From positions 2,090,001 to 2,154,000 of the forward strand of contig JACONN010000002.1 of the NCBI GenBank assembly GCA_014323675.1: a stretch of DNA of 64,000 nt, in the 5' to 3' direction. The position numbers and the translations under genes were made by a program. The notes under the pieces are model-generated. The model was not told where the DNA came from. It made no database searches and worked only from the letters and a program-made list of their open reading frames with translations. Below are positions 17,902 through 27,911 of this stretch, piece after piece. The stretch comes from Hormoscilla sp. GM7CHS1pb (GTDB taxonomy: Bacteria > Cyanobacteriota > Cyanobacteriia > Cyanobacteriales > Desertifilaceae). Position 1 is the stretch's first letter; each line of letters begins with the position of its first letter.

Positions 17902-18768
17902 ATGTTTAACGATCGCTTTATACCACAACTAACGGCTGATGGCTCCTGTACCTTCTTTAGTGCAGAGTTTCGAGAGTCTTTTCACTCTCACTACGGGGCG
18001 CGTCAAGAAGCTCAACAGAAGTTTGTCGTGCCAACCCAACTAATAACGCTAGCCAGACAACCTAAGGTGCGGTTGTTAGATATTTGTTATGGTCTGGGTT
18101 ATAATACCGCAGCAGCTTTAGAGCAGATTTGGACAGTTAATCGGAACTGCCTGGTGGAATGGGTTGGACTGGAGTATGACCCAACTGTACCCCAAGGAGC
18201 GATCGACCATCATCTCCTCGACAGCTGGCAGCCCCCCATCCCAGAACTGCTCGCCCAGCTAGCAACCACTCACCTGTTGCAAACCGATCGCTATTGTGCT
18301 CAGTTGTCGATCGCCGATGCCCGCCAAACGATTGTATCAGTCTACAACAGCGGCTTCCGAGCAGATGCCATTTTTCTCGACCCCTTTTCTCCACCCCACT
18401 GTCCTCAACTTTGGACTGTGGAGTTTCTGGATCTAGTGGCCAAATGTCTGCGGCCCTCTGGCTTGTTGGCTACCTATTCTTGTGCCGCAGCAGTGAGAAA
18501 GGCACTGCTGTTGGTAGGGTTAAAGATTGGCTCTGTTCCACCGGTAGGCAGGCGATCGCCCAGTACCGTTGCCAGCAGGAGCGATAAGCATCTGCCCCCA
18601 CTATCACCTCAAGAACGAGAACATTTGCTTACCCGTGCCGCTATTCCCTACCGAGACCCGAACCTGAGAGACAGTGCAGAGGTCATTATACAGCGACGGC
18701 ATAGGGAACAGAAAGCATCTACCCTAGAGACCACCACTCAATGGCGAAAACGCTGGTTAAAGTCCTAG
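17902..18768 (+). CDS. mnmD: tRNA 5-methylaminomethyl-2-thiouridine methyltransferase (MnmD)
   Basis: This 288-residue protein has FFSAEFRESFHSHYGARQEA at the N-terminus, the SAM-binding motif LLDICYGLGYNTAAAL, then WVGLEYDP, IFLDPFSPPHCPQLW and LLATYSCAAAVRKAL. It matches the stand-alone methyltransferase domain of MnmC, which adds the last methyl group to the wobble uridine of several tRNAs. The FAD-dependent MnmC oxidase half is absent, as usual in cyanobacteria. It is divergent from the rhodanese with 14 bases between the start codons, so the promoters must overlap coding sequence or each other. Its 3-prime end overlaps the next gene by 12 bases, convergently. Confidence 0.88.
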   Translation: MFNDRFIPQLTADGSCTFFSAEFRESFHSHYGARQEAQQKFVVPTQLITLARQPKVRLLDICYGLGYNTAAALEQIWTVNRNCLVEWVGLEYDPTVPQGAIDHHLLDSWQPPIPELLAQLATTHLLQTDRYCAQLSIADARQTIVSVYNSGFRADAIFLDPFSPPHCPQLWTVEFLDLVAKCLRPSGLLATYSCAAAVRKALLLVGLKIGSVPPVGRRSPSTVASRSDKHLPPLSPQEREHLLTRAAIPYRDPNLRDSAEVIIQRRHREQKASTLETTTQWRKRWLKS

Positions 18769-19663
18769 CTTTTGCAGCACCGGTTTTGTGGAAACAACGT
18801 GCTTGTCTAACCCCAGCTGTTTGGGACTGATTCCCAGGGCCAAAGCCACCAGTTGGGGCAAATGGAGCACTGGCAGGCCCAACTTGCTTGCAATTACCTT
18901 TTCCACTTCCGGTTGACGGGAGTCTAAATTCAAATGGCACAGGGGACAAGGAGTCACCATGCAATCAGCACCAGCAGCGATCGCCTCTTGGATATGCATC
19001 CCCGCCATCTTAAAAGATTCGGTGGTGGCATAGCTAGAAATTGGCCAGCCACAACATTGAGTCCTTCCCCGATAATAAATTGGCTCTGCTCCAACGGTCC
19101 GGAAGACATTTTCCATTGACTCCGGTTGGTTTGGGTCATCATAGGGCATATGGGTTTGGGCCCGCAGTAGATAACAGCCATAAAATGCCGCACATTTGAG
19201 ACCTGTCAGCTGGCGAGTTACTTTTGCTTGTATAGCCTCTAGACCATAATCTGCCACCAAGGGCCCACAGTAGATGTTTGACCTCCGTACTGCCCCGATA
19301 GGGGGAACAGCCCTCTTTTGTGAGTAAGCCGTTAATTTGTTCTACATAGGCGGGGTCTGTTTGTTCGCATTCCTTGAGGCGCTCGTCTACGTGACCGATA
19401 ACCCCCTGACAAGTACTGCAATGAGTAAGCAAGGGTAGATTGAGTTCCTCTGCTAGGGCAATATTACGGGCATTGACAGCATCTTCCAGCAGTTGGGAAT
19501 CCTCCTTAAAGGTTCCCGAACCACAACAGGCCGCCCGTTTCAGCTCAATCAGTTCAATCCCCAAAGCTTGGGTGAGGGCCCCAGTAGACATGTATAGTTC
19601 CCGGCAAGCTCCTTGAGCAACGCAACCGGGAAAATAAGCATATTTTCGGGTCACTGCGGACAT
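18757..19663 (-). CDS. HdrB-like CoB--CoM heterodisulfide reductase subunit B family protein, frameshifted
   Basis: From ATG at 19663 the first frame reads YAYFPGCVAQGACRELY and AACCGSGTF, then LTHCSTCQGVIGHV. The second frame has CAAFYGCYLLRAQ, RTQCCGWPI and MVTPCPLCHLNLDSRQ. These are two complete CCG (cysteine-rich) domains, which in HdrB hold non-cubane iron-sulfur clusters. Cyanobacterial members are cytosolic or associated with succinate-dehydrogenase-like activity; the exact role here is not known. The frames join if one T is removed from CCCTTGG at about 19259 (plus strand AA), giving LLWALVADYGLEAI. Total length about 301 residues is normal. Confidence 0.85.
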
Positions 19664-19812
19664 GATATTATCTCCTAGTTGTGAGTGGTTACTGGTCGCT
19701 GGTCGCTGGTCATCGATCCCATGCCTACCGTACCATCACAGCCATTACAGGGACAAATTGCCGAAGCAGGATCCCTTTCCGATAAGATCGAAAAATGCTT
19801 TAGAATTGTACG

Positions 19813-19861
19813 GCGATGTCTCGGGAGTAGTGCTCAAGGCGCTCTCCCCAGACATCGAACC
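19813..19861. repeat. Palindromic repeat ATGTCTCGGGAG...CTCCCCAGACAT (empty version)
   Basis: GATGTCTCGGGAGTAGTGC and GCGCTCTCCCCAGACATCGA form an inverted repeat upstream of acpP. The copy at 24207-24273 has the same arms but carries another palindrome in its loop. Confidence 0.85.
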
Positions 19862-19913
19862 GCAGTCGGCAACCCGTCGCGGACTACGTTGATATATTAC
19901 CCCCGAAGAGGTT

Positions 19914-20165
19914 ATGAGCCAAGAAACAACTTTAGAGAGAGTCCAAAAAATTGTAGTGGAGCAACTGGGTGTGGATGTTAGCGAAGTCAAACCAGAAGCC
20001 AGTTTTACTGAGGATCTGGGGGCGGACTCCCTGGATACGGTGGAACTGGTGATGGCCCTAGAAGAAGAGTTTGAGATCGAAATCCCAGATGAAGTCGCAG
20101 AAACAATAGACACGGTTGGGAAGGCTGTCGAGCATATTAATGAAAAAGTGAAAGCTCCAGTCTGA
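19914..20165 (+). CDS. acpP: Acyl carrier protein
   Basis: This 83-residue acidic protein carries the phosphopantetheine site GADSLDTVE with Ser39, and the full ACP sequence from [18 protein letters not shown] to VEHINEKV. It carries growing acyl chains during fatty-acid synthesis. It is followed by fabF in the same direction, the usual cyanobacterial order, but a tnpB relic and about 500 bases now separate them. A GAAGAGG ribosome site lies just upstream of the ATG. Confidence 0.97.
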   Translation: MSQETTLERVQKIVVEQLGVDVSEVKPEASFTEDLGADSLDTVELVMALEEEFEIEIPDEVAETIDTVGKAVEHINEKVKAPV

Positions 20166-20286
20166 TCGCCCGCCGCAGGCGTGGCGCAGCCATACAGCAG
20201 CGAACAGATCCTGTTGGACGCTCGCGTAGCGCGGCGCGCACGCTGCGCGTGGCTAGCGTTGATAGCGCGCTGAACCCGTCCTGATT

Positions 20287-20305
20287 CCGATTTTTCCGGA
20301 ACGGT
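20287..20305 (+). repeat. 19-bp dispersed element between acpP and fabF
   Basis: CCGATTTTTCCGGAACGGT, perfect copy, in non-coding DNA about 120 bases after acpP. The interval before it (20166-20270) is GC-rich repeat DNA with GCGCGCACGCTGCGCGTG-type inverted words. Confidence 0.9.
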
Positions 20306-20395
20306 AGAGGGCAAGAAGCTGTAAGCTAATTATTGGACCGCTTTGGACATAGTTTCCGGATTGGGTAAGGATCGCTGATTTTTACCCGGTTTAAT

Positions 20396-20647
20396 ATGTT
20401 TTGCCCAATTAGTCCAGTGCAAGTGTTATCTCGGATATCTCAAAGAGTTTTCCGGTGTGACAACTGTGGTCTGGAAATTGACAGAGATTTAAATGCCTCC
20501 ATTAATTTGGAGATAGCCGCCAGTATGGTGGTGTTAGCTTGTGGACTGATGAGTGCCGACACTATCAGAGTGAAGCAGGAAGTAAGTTCCCAAAGTGTCC
20601 AATCGTGGGTAACTCTGGGTAAGTATTATGTAACGGATAACGAATAA
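20396..20647 (+). pseudogene. C-terminal relic of an IS200/IS605 family TnpB
   Basis: The frame reads VLSRISQRVFRCDNCGLEIDRD then LNASINLEIA, the C-terminal zinc-ribbon and RuvC end of TnpB (CxxCG...DRDxNAAxN). It is followed by the usual tail ACGLMSADTIRVKQE seen after cyanobacterial TnpB. Only the last ~75 residues remain, and the first pair of zinc cysteines is absent. It lies between acpP and fabF, showing an insertion that has since decayed. Hairpin ends of the element were not recognised. Confidence 0.8.
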
Positions 20648-20664
20648 CTGATGACTTTTGACAA

Positions 20665-21939
20665 ATGACTTCACGAAAACAAGTTGTAGTCACCGGTCTC
20701 GGCGCGATTACGCCCATAGGCAATACTCTCGCCGAGTATTGGGAAGGATTATTGAGCGGGCGCAATGGTATTGGGGAGATCGCCTTGTTCGATGCGTCAT
20801 CGCATAAATGTAGAATTGCTGGTGAGGTAAAGGGCTATAACCCCCTAGAATACATGAAAGAGAAAGAGGCAAAGCGCATGAGTCGCTTTGCCCAGTTTGG
20901 GGTTTCAGCCAGCAAGCAAGCCATATCTGATGCTCAGTTCGAGATTAATGACTTGAACGCCGAACAGGTGGGCGTGATTATTGGTACGGGGATTGGTGGT
21001 CTGAAGGTCCTCGAAGATCAGCAAGAGGTTTACCTGACAAAGGGCCCCGATCGCTGTAGTGCGTTCATGATTCCAATGATGATTGCGAATATGGCCGCAG
21101 GTTTAACGGCCATTCATACGGGGGCAAAAGGACCGAATACTTGCTCTGTAACGGCCTGTGCTGCTGGCTCTCATGCGATTGGAGATGCCTTTCGCTTGAT
21201 TCAATCAGGTTTGGCCCAGGCGATGATTTGTGGGGGGACCGAAGCTGCTGTTACCCCTTTGTCGGTGGCGGGTTTTGCTAGCGCTAAGGCTCTATGTACT
21301 AGCAAGAATTCCGATCCAGCCCATGCTAGTCGTCCTTTCGATGTCACGCGGGATGGCTTTGTCCTGGGTGAGGGGACCGGTATCCTGTTGCTGGAAGAGC
21401 TAGAACATGCCCGCCAGCGGAATGCCAAGATTTATGCGGAAATTGTCGGCTATGGCATGACTTGCGACGCCTATCATATGACGGCCCCAGTCCCTGGTGG
21501 CACCGGAGCTGCTCGGGCCATAGAACTGGCTTTGAAGGATGCTGGTTTAACTCCGGAGATGATAAGTTATATCAATGCTCACGGTACGAGTACCCCCGCA
21601 AATGATAGCACGGAAACGGCTGCGATTAAAAGTGCTTTGGGTGAAAGTGCCTACAAGGTAGCGATTAGCTCTACTAAGTCCATGACCGGTCATCTATTGG
21701 GAGGCTCCGGTGGCATAGAAGCTGTGGCCACGGTGATGGCGATCGCCCATGACCGAGTGCCGCCGACGATTAATTTAGAGCACCCGGATCCAGAGTGCGA
21801 TTTGGATTATGTCCCCAACCAGTCCCGGGAAATGCCAGTAGAGGCGGCTCTGTCCAATTCTTTCGGATTTGGGGGTCACAATGTTACCCTAGCATTCAAA
21901 AAGTACCACTCCGACTCAGTCGGTGAGGTCCTGATTTGA
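20665..21939 (+). CDS. fabF: Beta-ketoacyl-ACP synthase II
   Basis: This 424-residue protein has the Cys-His-His triad of KAS II: TACAAGSHAI with Cys165, NAHGTSTPAND with His306 and KSMTGHLLGG with His343, plus the C-terminal SNSFGFGGHN. It elongates acyl-ACP by condensation with malonyl-ACP. The last residues (HSDSVGEVLI) extend slightly past the usual end. The gene stands between acpP and tkt, the standard cyanobacterial arrangement. Confidence 0.96.
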   Translation: MTSRKQVVVTGLGAITPIGNTLAEYWEGLLSGRNGIGEIALFDASSHKCRIAGEVKGYNPLEYMKEKEAKRMSRFAQFGVSASKQAISDAQFEINDLNAEQVGVIIGTGIGGLKVLEDQQEVYLTKGPDRCSAFMIPMMIANMAAGLTAIHTGAKGPNTCSVTACAAGSHAIGDAFRLIQSGLAQAMICGGTEAAVTPLSVAGFASAKALCTSKNSDPAHASRPFDVTRDGFVLGEGTGILLLEELEHARQRNAKIYAEIVGYGMTCDAYHMTAPVPGGTGAARAIELALKDAGLTPEMISYINAHGTSTPANDSTETAAIKSALGESAYKVAISSTKSMTGHLLGGSGGIEAVATVMAIAHDRVPPTINLEHPDPECDLDYVPNQSREMPVEAALSNSFGFGGHNVTLAFKKYHSDSVGEVLI

Positions 21940-22142
21940 AAGTTGAGATTGGGAATGTTAGAGCATAAAAAAAGAAATTTGTCAAGCAGATAGAATTGGC
22001 AATCTCAAAGAAAAAATGCTTTGCCCCATGCAGCGCCTAATGAGAAGATGAAGAGGGTAGCGAGGAGCGAACGTAGGACTCAGACGCGCTCCCGAATAGA
22101 AGTTCACCCCATGGGCTAATCATTGTCAAGAAGAGAGAAATT

Positions 22143-24151
22143 ATGGCCGTAGCAACCCAATCACTCGAAGAAATCTGTATTAACTCCATTCGCTTTCTGG
22201 CGATAGACGCTGTAGAGAAAGCAAATTCCGGTCACCCAGGGCTGCCAATGGGGGCGGCACCGATGGCATATTTGCTATGGGACCGGTTTATGCGGTATAA
22301 CCCGAAAAATCCGAAGTGGTTTAACCGCGATCGCTTCGTGCTGTCAGCGGGTCACGGCTGTATGTTACAGTACGCAATGCTCTACCTGACAGGTTACGAT
22401 AGTGTCACGATTGACGATATCAAGCAGTTCCGCCAGTGGGAGTCGAAAACCCCCGGTCACCCAGAAAACTTCATGACTGAAGGGGTAGAAGTGACCACCG
22501 GTCCTCTAGGACAAGGGATTGCTAATGGTGTCGGTTTGGCTCTGGCTGAAGCTCACCTGGCTGCTAAGTTTAATAAGCCTGATGCCAAGATTGTAGACCA
22601 TTACACCTATGTGATCCTGGGTGATGGTTGCAATATGGAAGGTGTTTCGGGTGAAGCTTGTTCTTTGGCGGGACACTGGGGACTGGGCAAGCTGATTGCT
22701 CTGTATGATGATAATCATATCTCGATCGATGGTCATACGGATATATCATTTACTGAAGATGTAGGTAAGCGCTTTGAAGCCTACGGGTGGCACGTGATTA
22801 CTGTAGATAATCCTAATCTGGATGAGGATACAAATCTGCAAACCCTGACCGATGCGATCGAAGAGGCAAAGAAGGTGACGGACAAACCTTCGATGATTAA
22901 GGTTCGCACGATCATTGGTTACGGTTCCCCCAATAAAAAAGATACCCACGGCGTTCACGGGGCGGCTTTGGGCGAAAGCGAAGTGGAAGCAACTCGTAAA
23001 AATATGGGTTGGGGTTACGAACCATTTGTGGTTCCCGATGACTCCCTGAAGCATTTCCGCAAAGCTGTAGAACGCGGGGCTTCCTACGAGGCAGAGTGGA
23101 ATCAAACCTTTGCTACTTACAAAACTAAGTATCCTGAAGAAGCCAAGGAATTTGAACGCATCACTAGCGGGACCTTACCTGAAGGATGGTCCAAGGTGCT
23201 GCCTACCTACAGCCCGGATAAGGGAACTGCAACTCGCAAGCATTCTCAAGCAACTCTGAATGCGCTGGCTCCGGTTCTACCCGAAATGATTGGCGGTTCG
23301 GCTGATTTGGCTCCCTCGAATCTGACTTTGTTGAAGGTATCGGGAGATTTCCAAAAGGGACAATACGAAAACCGCAATCTGCGCTTTGGGGTGCGGGAAC
23401 ATGGTATGGGCGCCATCTGTAATGGTATTGCCTTACATGGTTCGGGCTTGATTCCCTATGGTGCGACTTTCCTGATCTTTACTGATTATATGCGGGCCGC
23501 TATTCGTCTGTCAGCTCTTTCCCAAGCTGGATCCATCTGGGTCATGACTCACGATTCGATCGCCCTGGGCGAAGATGGCCCAACTCACCAACCTGTAGAA
23601 ACTATCCCCTCTCTGCGGGCTATTCCTAATCTGTTGGTGTTCCGCCCTGCGGATGGAAATGAAACTTCTGGGGTTATAAGGTGGCGATCGAAAACCGCGA
23701 TCGCCCGTCTCTGCTGGCCTTCACGCGGCAAAATATACCGAACCTGGCCGGAACTTCGATCGACGGTGTTGCTAAAGGTGGTTATATTGTCTCGGACAGC
23801 GATGGCACGCCTGACTTGATTCTGATAGGTACGGGTAGCGAACTGCACCTCTGTACTGAAGCTGCTGAAAAATTGCGCGGCGAAGGCAAGAAAGTTCGCG
23901 TGGTTTCTCTGGTTTGCTGGGAACTGTTTGAAGAGCAAGATGCCGCTTATCAGGAGTCCGTGTTGCCCAAAGCTGTTACCAAGCGCTTGGCAGTGGAAGC
24001 TGGTTCTACCTTTGGTTGGAGTAAATACGTTGGCACTGAAGGGGGTACTATCGGTATCGATCGGTTTGGCGTTTCCGCTCCTGGCGGCTTGGCGATGGAG
24101 AAGTTTGGCTTCACGGTTGATAATGTGGTGGCCAAGGCAAAGGCACTCTAA
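22143..24151 (+). CDS. tkt: Transketolase, frameshifted
   Basis: The ATG at 22143 follows AGAAGAGAGAAATT. The protein shows the TPP-binding motif [20 protein letters not shown] and [10 protein letters not shown] near residues 155-195, [10 protein letters not shown] and the pyrimidine-binding [15 protein letters not shown] and [13 protein letters not shown]. It interconverts sugar phosphates in the Calvin cycle and pentose phosphate pathway. The first frame loses register near 23671-23676 after NETSG; adding one base gives [20 protein letters not shown] and leads into the second frame to 24151. Combined length about 669 residues is normal. Being essential, it is probably intact in the organism. 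Confidence 0.93.
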
Positions 24152-24206
24152 CCATTACCCGGGCCGCACTCACCCTCAAGGATGGGGCCACCAGAACTTA
24201 GCCCTC

Positions 24207-24273
24207 GATGTCTCGGGAGTAGTGCGTTCCCAGACGGAGCCTGGGAACGAGGCGCTCTCCCGAGACATCGAAG
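24207..24273. repeat. Nested palindrome: GGGAACG hairpin inside the ATGTCTCGGGAG palindrome
   Basis: The outer arms GATGTCTCGGGAGTAGTGC and GCGCTCTCCCGAGACATCGA match the copy at 19813-19861. Where that copy has TCAAG, this one has GTTCCCAGACGGAGCCTGGG AACGAG, itself a palindrome of the GTTCCCAGGC-type family found at 25137-25180 and 51626-51653. Confidence 0.85.
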
Positions 24274-24282
24274 CAGGCGGGC

Positions 24283-24312
24283 TTGACACAGGACATTTAA
24301 ATTAGCTATAAT
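24283..24312 (+). promoter_or_regulatory. Consensus-type sigma-70 promoter
   Basis: TTGACA (24283-24288) and TATAAT (24307-24312) are separated by 18 bases. Transcription would start near 24319, 55 bases before the ATG at 24374. It is the best promoter match seen in this window. Confidence 0.75.
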
Positions 24313-24373
24313 AAAGAGGCTTTCTATTGCTAGAGAGTCTCTTTATTTGTCAATGCAAAATAGGAGGGAGGTT

Positions 24374-24657
24374 ATGACTCAAGTAGATCGGGAGTATAAG
24401 ACAGTTTTTTCGCGCATACCAGAAATTGTCGCTGATAAGCTTAAAAGCGATCGCCTGTTCGATGATTTAGACAAAAATGAAATGATTAAGCAAGTCTCTA
24501 TCACCCTGGAAAAGTATTTGTCTCCCGAACAACTACTCGCTATTGATGAAGTGGAACTGACGCAATGCTCGTGTCCAGAGACACCCACAGGGTGGGTGCT
24601 CTCGGACACGAGCGGATCCTCGAACAATATTTGCTTGCTTTTTTGCCGCAACTCTAA
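24374..24657 (+). pseudogene. Small conserved-looking gene interrupted by a palindromic repeat
   Basis: ATG at 24374 follows AGGAGGGAG and a consensus-like promoter. The frame reads MTQVDREYKTVFSRIPEIVA, then KLKSDRLFDDLDKNEMIKQV and a helical stretch to DEVELTQ. There a 45-base palindrome (24568-24612) begins and its translation is meaningless. On the far side, in another frame, the sequence reads ERILEQYLLAFLPQL and stops at 24657, a plausible C-terminus. Removing about 47 bases joins the two as DEVELTQRILEQYLLAFLPQL. I do not recognise the family; the original would be about 78 residues. Confidence 0.6.
24568..24612. repeat. Palindromic repeat inserted in the small gene
   Basis: CTCGTGTCCAGAGACACCCA and its imperfect complement TGGGTGCTCTCGGACACGAG flank a central AGGG. 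The same GACACCCACC/GGTGGGTG core appears in the intron at 27391-27458 and, inverted, near 2656-2682. Confidence 0.85.
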
Positions 24658-24681
24658 GAGTAATGTTTCCACTTTTTGCGA

Positions 24682-24937
24682 TTATACACCACCTTGTTTT
24701 AACTCCTGTTCTAGCGTCTCTACCGTTTTTACATAGTCCTCTTGGCGAGTCATCCGCGATCGAGTCCAGTAGCTTTGGGCCTGCAGATAAACAGGCCGGG
24801 CTTTCACATAAGTGAGGTCAAACACCACTAAGCCCACATTTATCAAGATTAGCAGTGCCATGACCCGATCGGCTAACAGTCCTAAACGCGATCGCTTGGG
24901 GGAAGTTGATTTTTCTGTTGATTTTTTCTAATGACAT
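24682..24937 (-). CDS. Small predicted membrane protein, frameshifted
   Basis: This gene is hidden by a frameshift. From ATG at 24937 (MSLEK) one base too many in the T run 24922-24927 breaks the frame; corrected, it reads STEKSTSPKRSRLGLLADRV, one hydrophobic helix MALLILINVGLVVFDLTYV, then KARPVYLQAQSYWTRSRMTR and an acidic tail ending EQELKQGGV at 24682. The pattern resembles the N-terminus of larger cyanobacterial membrane proteins, so it may be a truncated copy. About 84 residues; function unknown. Confidence 0.5.
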
Positions 24938-25039
24938 GATTCCAAATTCGTGCAGTATTGATAACCGGTACCAGGGGGCCATCTAGGGGGCGATCGCCCG
25001 CAATATCAGTTAATTGTATCCCCATATCTTGTAATCTTT

Positions 25040-25190
25040 GCCTCTAGATTCTCGTGACTAGGCTCTGCCTGGTCACGGATTTTGGGAGGCAGAGCCTCCA
25101 GGCTTAACTAGAGGCAGAGCCTGGTGTAATTTCATTCCCAGGCAGAGCCTGGGAACGAGGGCAGAGCCTGGGAACGAGGGAAATCACGCC
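25040..25190. repeat. Cluster of GGCAGAGCCT palindromic repeats
   Basis: The words GGCAGAGCCT and TTCCCAGGCAGAGCCTGGGA occur four times between the small membrane gene and pgm, some as complete palindromes followed by ACGAGG. The same family occurs at 24231, 37503 and within chlH. Confidence 0.85.
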
Positions 25191-25218
25191 TGTCCAGTGA
25201 TACTTGAGCGGGCTACAA

Positions 25219-26856
<1,638 letters not shown>

Positions 26857-27020
26857 TTAGCAGTAAAGCAAAAATCTGACGTCCAGCATTTCCTGGCCTC
26901 ACGCCTGGAAATGCTCACTGCCTGGGAGTATATGATACTCTGGGCCCATTACTCAAATAGTCGCCAAAAGCGACTGGTTCCGATGGGATTGGTGATTGGC
27001 AAAACCTTGTCCAGTGCTGA

Positions 27021-27208
27021 TTAGGAATTTTCCTCGCCTTCCAGCTTCTCTAAAACTCGATCGAGCTTGTTCTCTATTGCCATCAGCCTCCTGAGAGTTG
27101 TGGGACGGTCTCGATCTAGAGATCCCAGCATGTTAGCCATACCTCGCTGTACATTGGTTAATATCAGAATTGCTGTGCGATTCGTTTAGTGTAAAGATTT
27201 TAAGATTA
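27021..27208 (-). pseudogene. C-terminal half of a coiled-coil gene, cut off by the group II intron
   Basis: On the minus strand the frame reads TNRTAILILTNVQRGMANML and then GSLDRDRPTTLRRLMAIENK, ending LDRVLEKLEGEENS at 27021. This is the standard C-terminus of a common cyanobacterial coiled-coil protein whose N-terminus (MTDDEMKQLVASNAQAIGAL) stands at 29682-30089 on the same strand. The 2.5-kb intron lies between them. An in-frame TAA at about 27191 just before TNRTA shows decay. The internal ATG at 27140 could give 39 residues, but translation is unlikely. Confidence 0.65.
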
Positions 27209-27390
27209 GTGACGTGTCACAAGATCAGAAAATCGGGACCACTAGCAGGGTATCATTAGCCCTGATAACTTGAAGGCTAAGTCAACTACTGGGGGTAACC
27301 TTGGGAGGAATGGACGAAGCCTAGGGATGATGGCGGTGAAAGCCCGTCTCCCCAGGTGCAGGGGTAAAAGCACCATCCCTACGGTAGCTT

Positions 27391-27458
27391 CGCGTCCGGA
27401 GACACCCACCCATGTCATGCGCGGGAGCGACATGACCGGGTGGGTGCTCCCGGACGCG
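27391..27458. repeat. Nested palindrome inside the group II intron RNA
   Basis: CGCGTCCGGAGACACCCACC and GGTGGGTGCTCCCGGACGCG form long arms around a second hairpin ATGTCATGCGCGGGAGCGACATG. It lies in the non-coding part upstream of the maturase ORF, probably in domain I, and belongs to the same family as the palindrome at 24568-24612. Confidence 0.85.
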
Positions 27459-27911
27459 ATGGCATCAATCCGTAAAGCGGGATGGAAAGGCGCTCTGACT
27501 GGTAGCCTAAACTGGTCAACGTCGAGCAAGTGGCTATGAGGAGCATAAAGCGAAGTGTTGCAGCGTCGTCAAGGTAAACCAGTGGAATAAGGCTTACACA
27601 CTGGCCCAAAAGGGAAAGGATATAGGTCGTTGACGGGTAGTAATCCGACCAATAAGCACCGACAACAAACCCGGCGTAAGGACACCTTCTAAGGTCACGA
27701 CCAATCATCTGAAGGAACGAAGTAAACCAGTTGATGTACTCTCAGTAAGGTCGATTGCTGAGTAGCCACCAAAGGCGCAACATCTGCGGAGTCATTAGCA
27801 GGTCACAACTGGGAAAGATTGAGTGGAGAAGCAAATGACTGTCAGTAATAGACGGGATAGAGCTGACGCCCTCATGGTTAACCAAAATGTGGAAAGTGAG
27901 TAGAATTCAAC

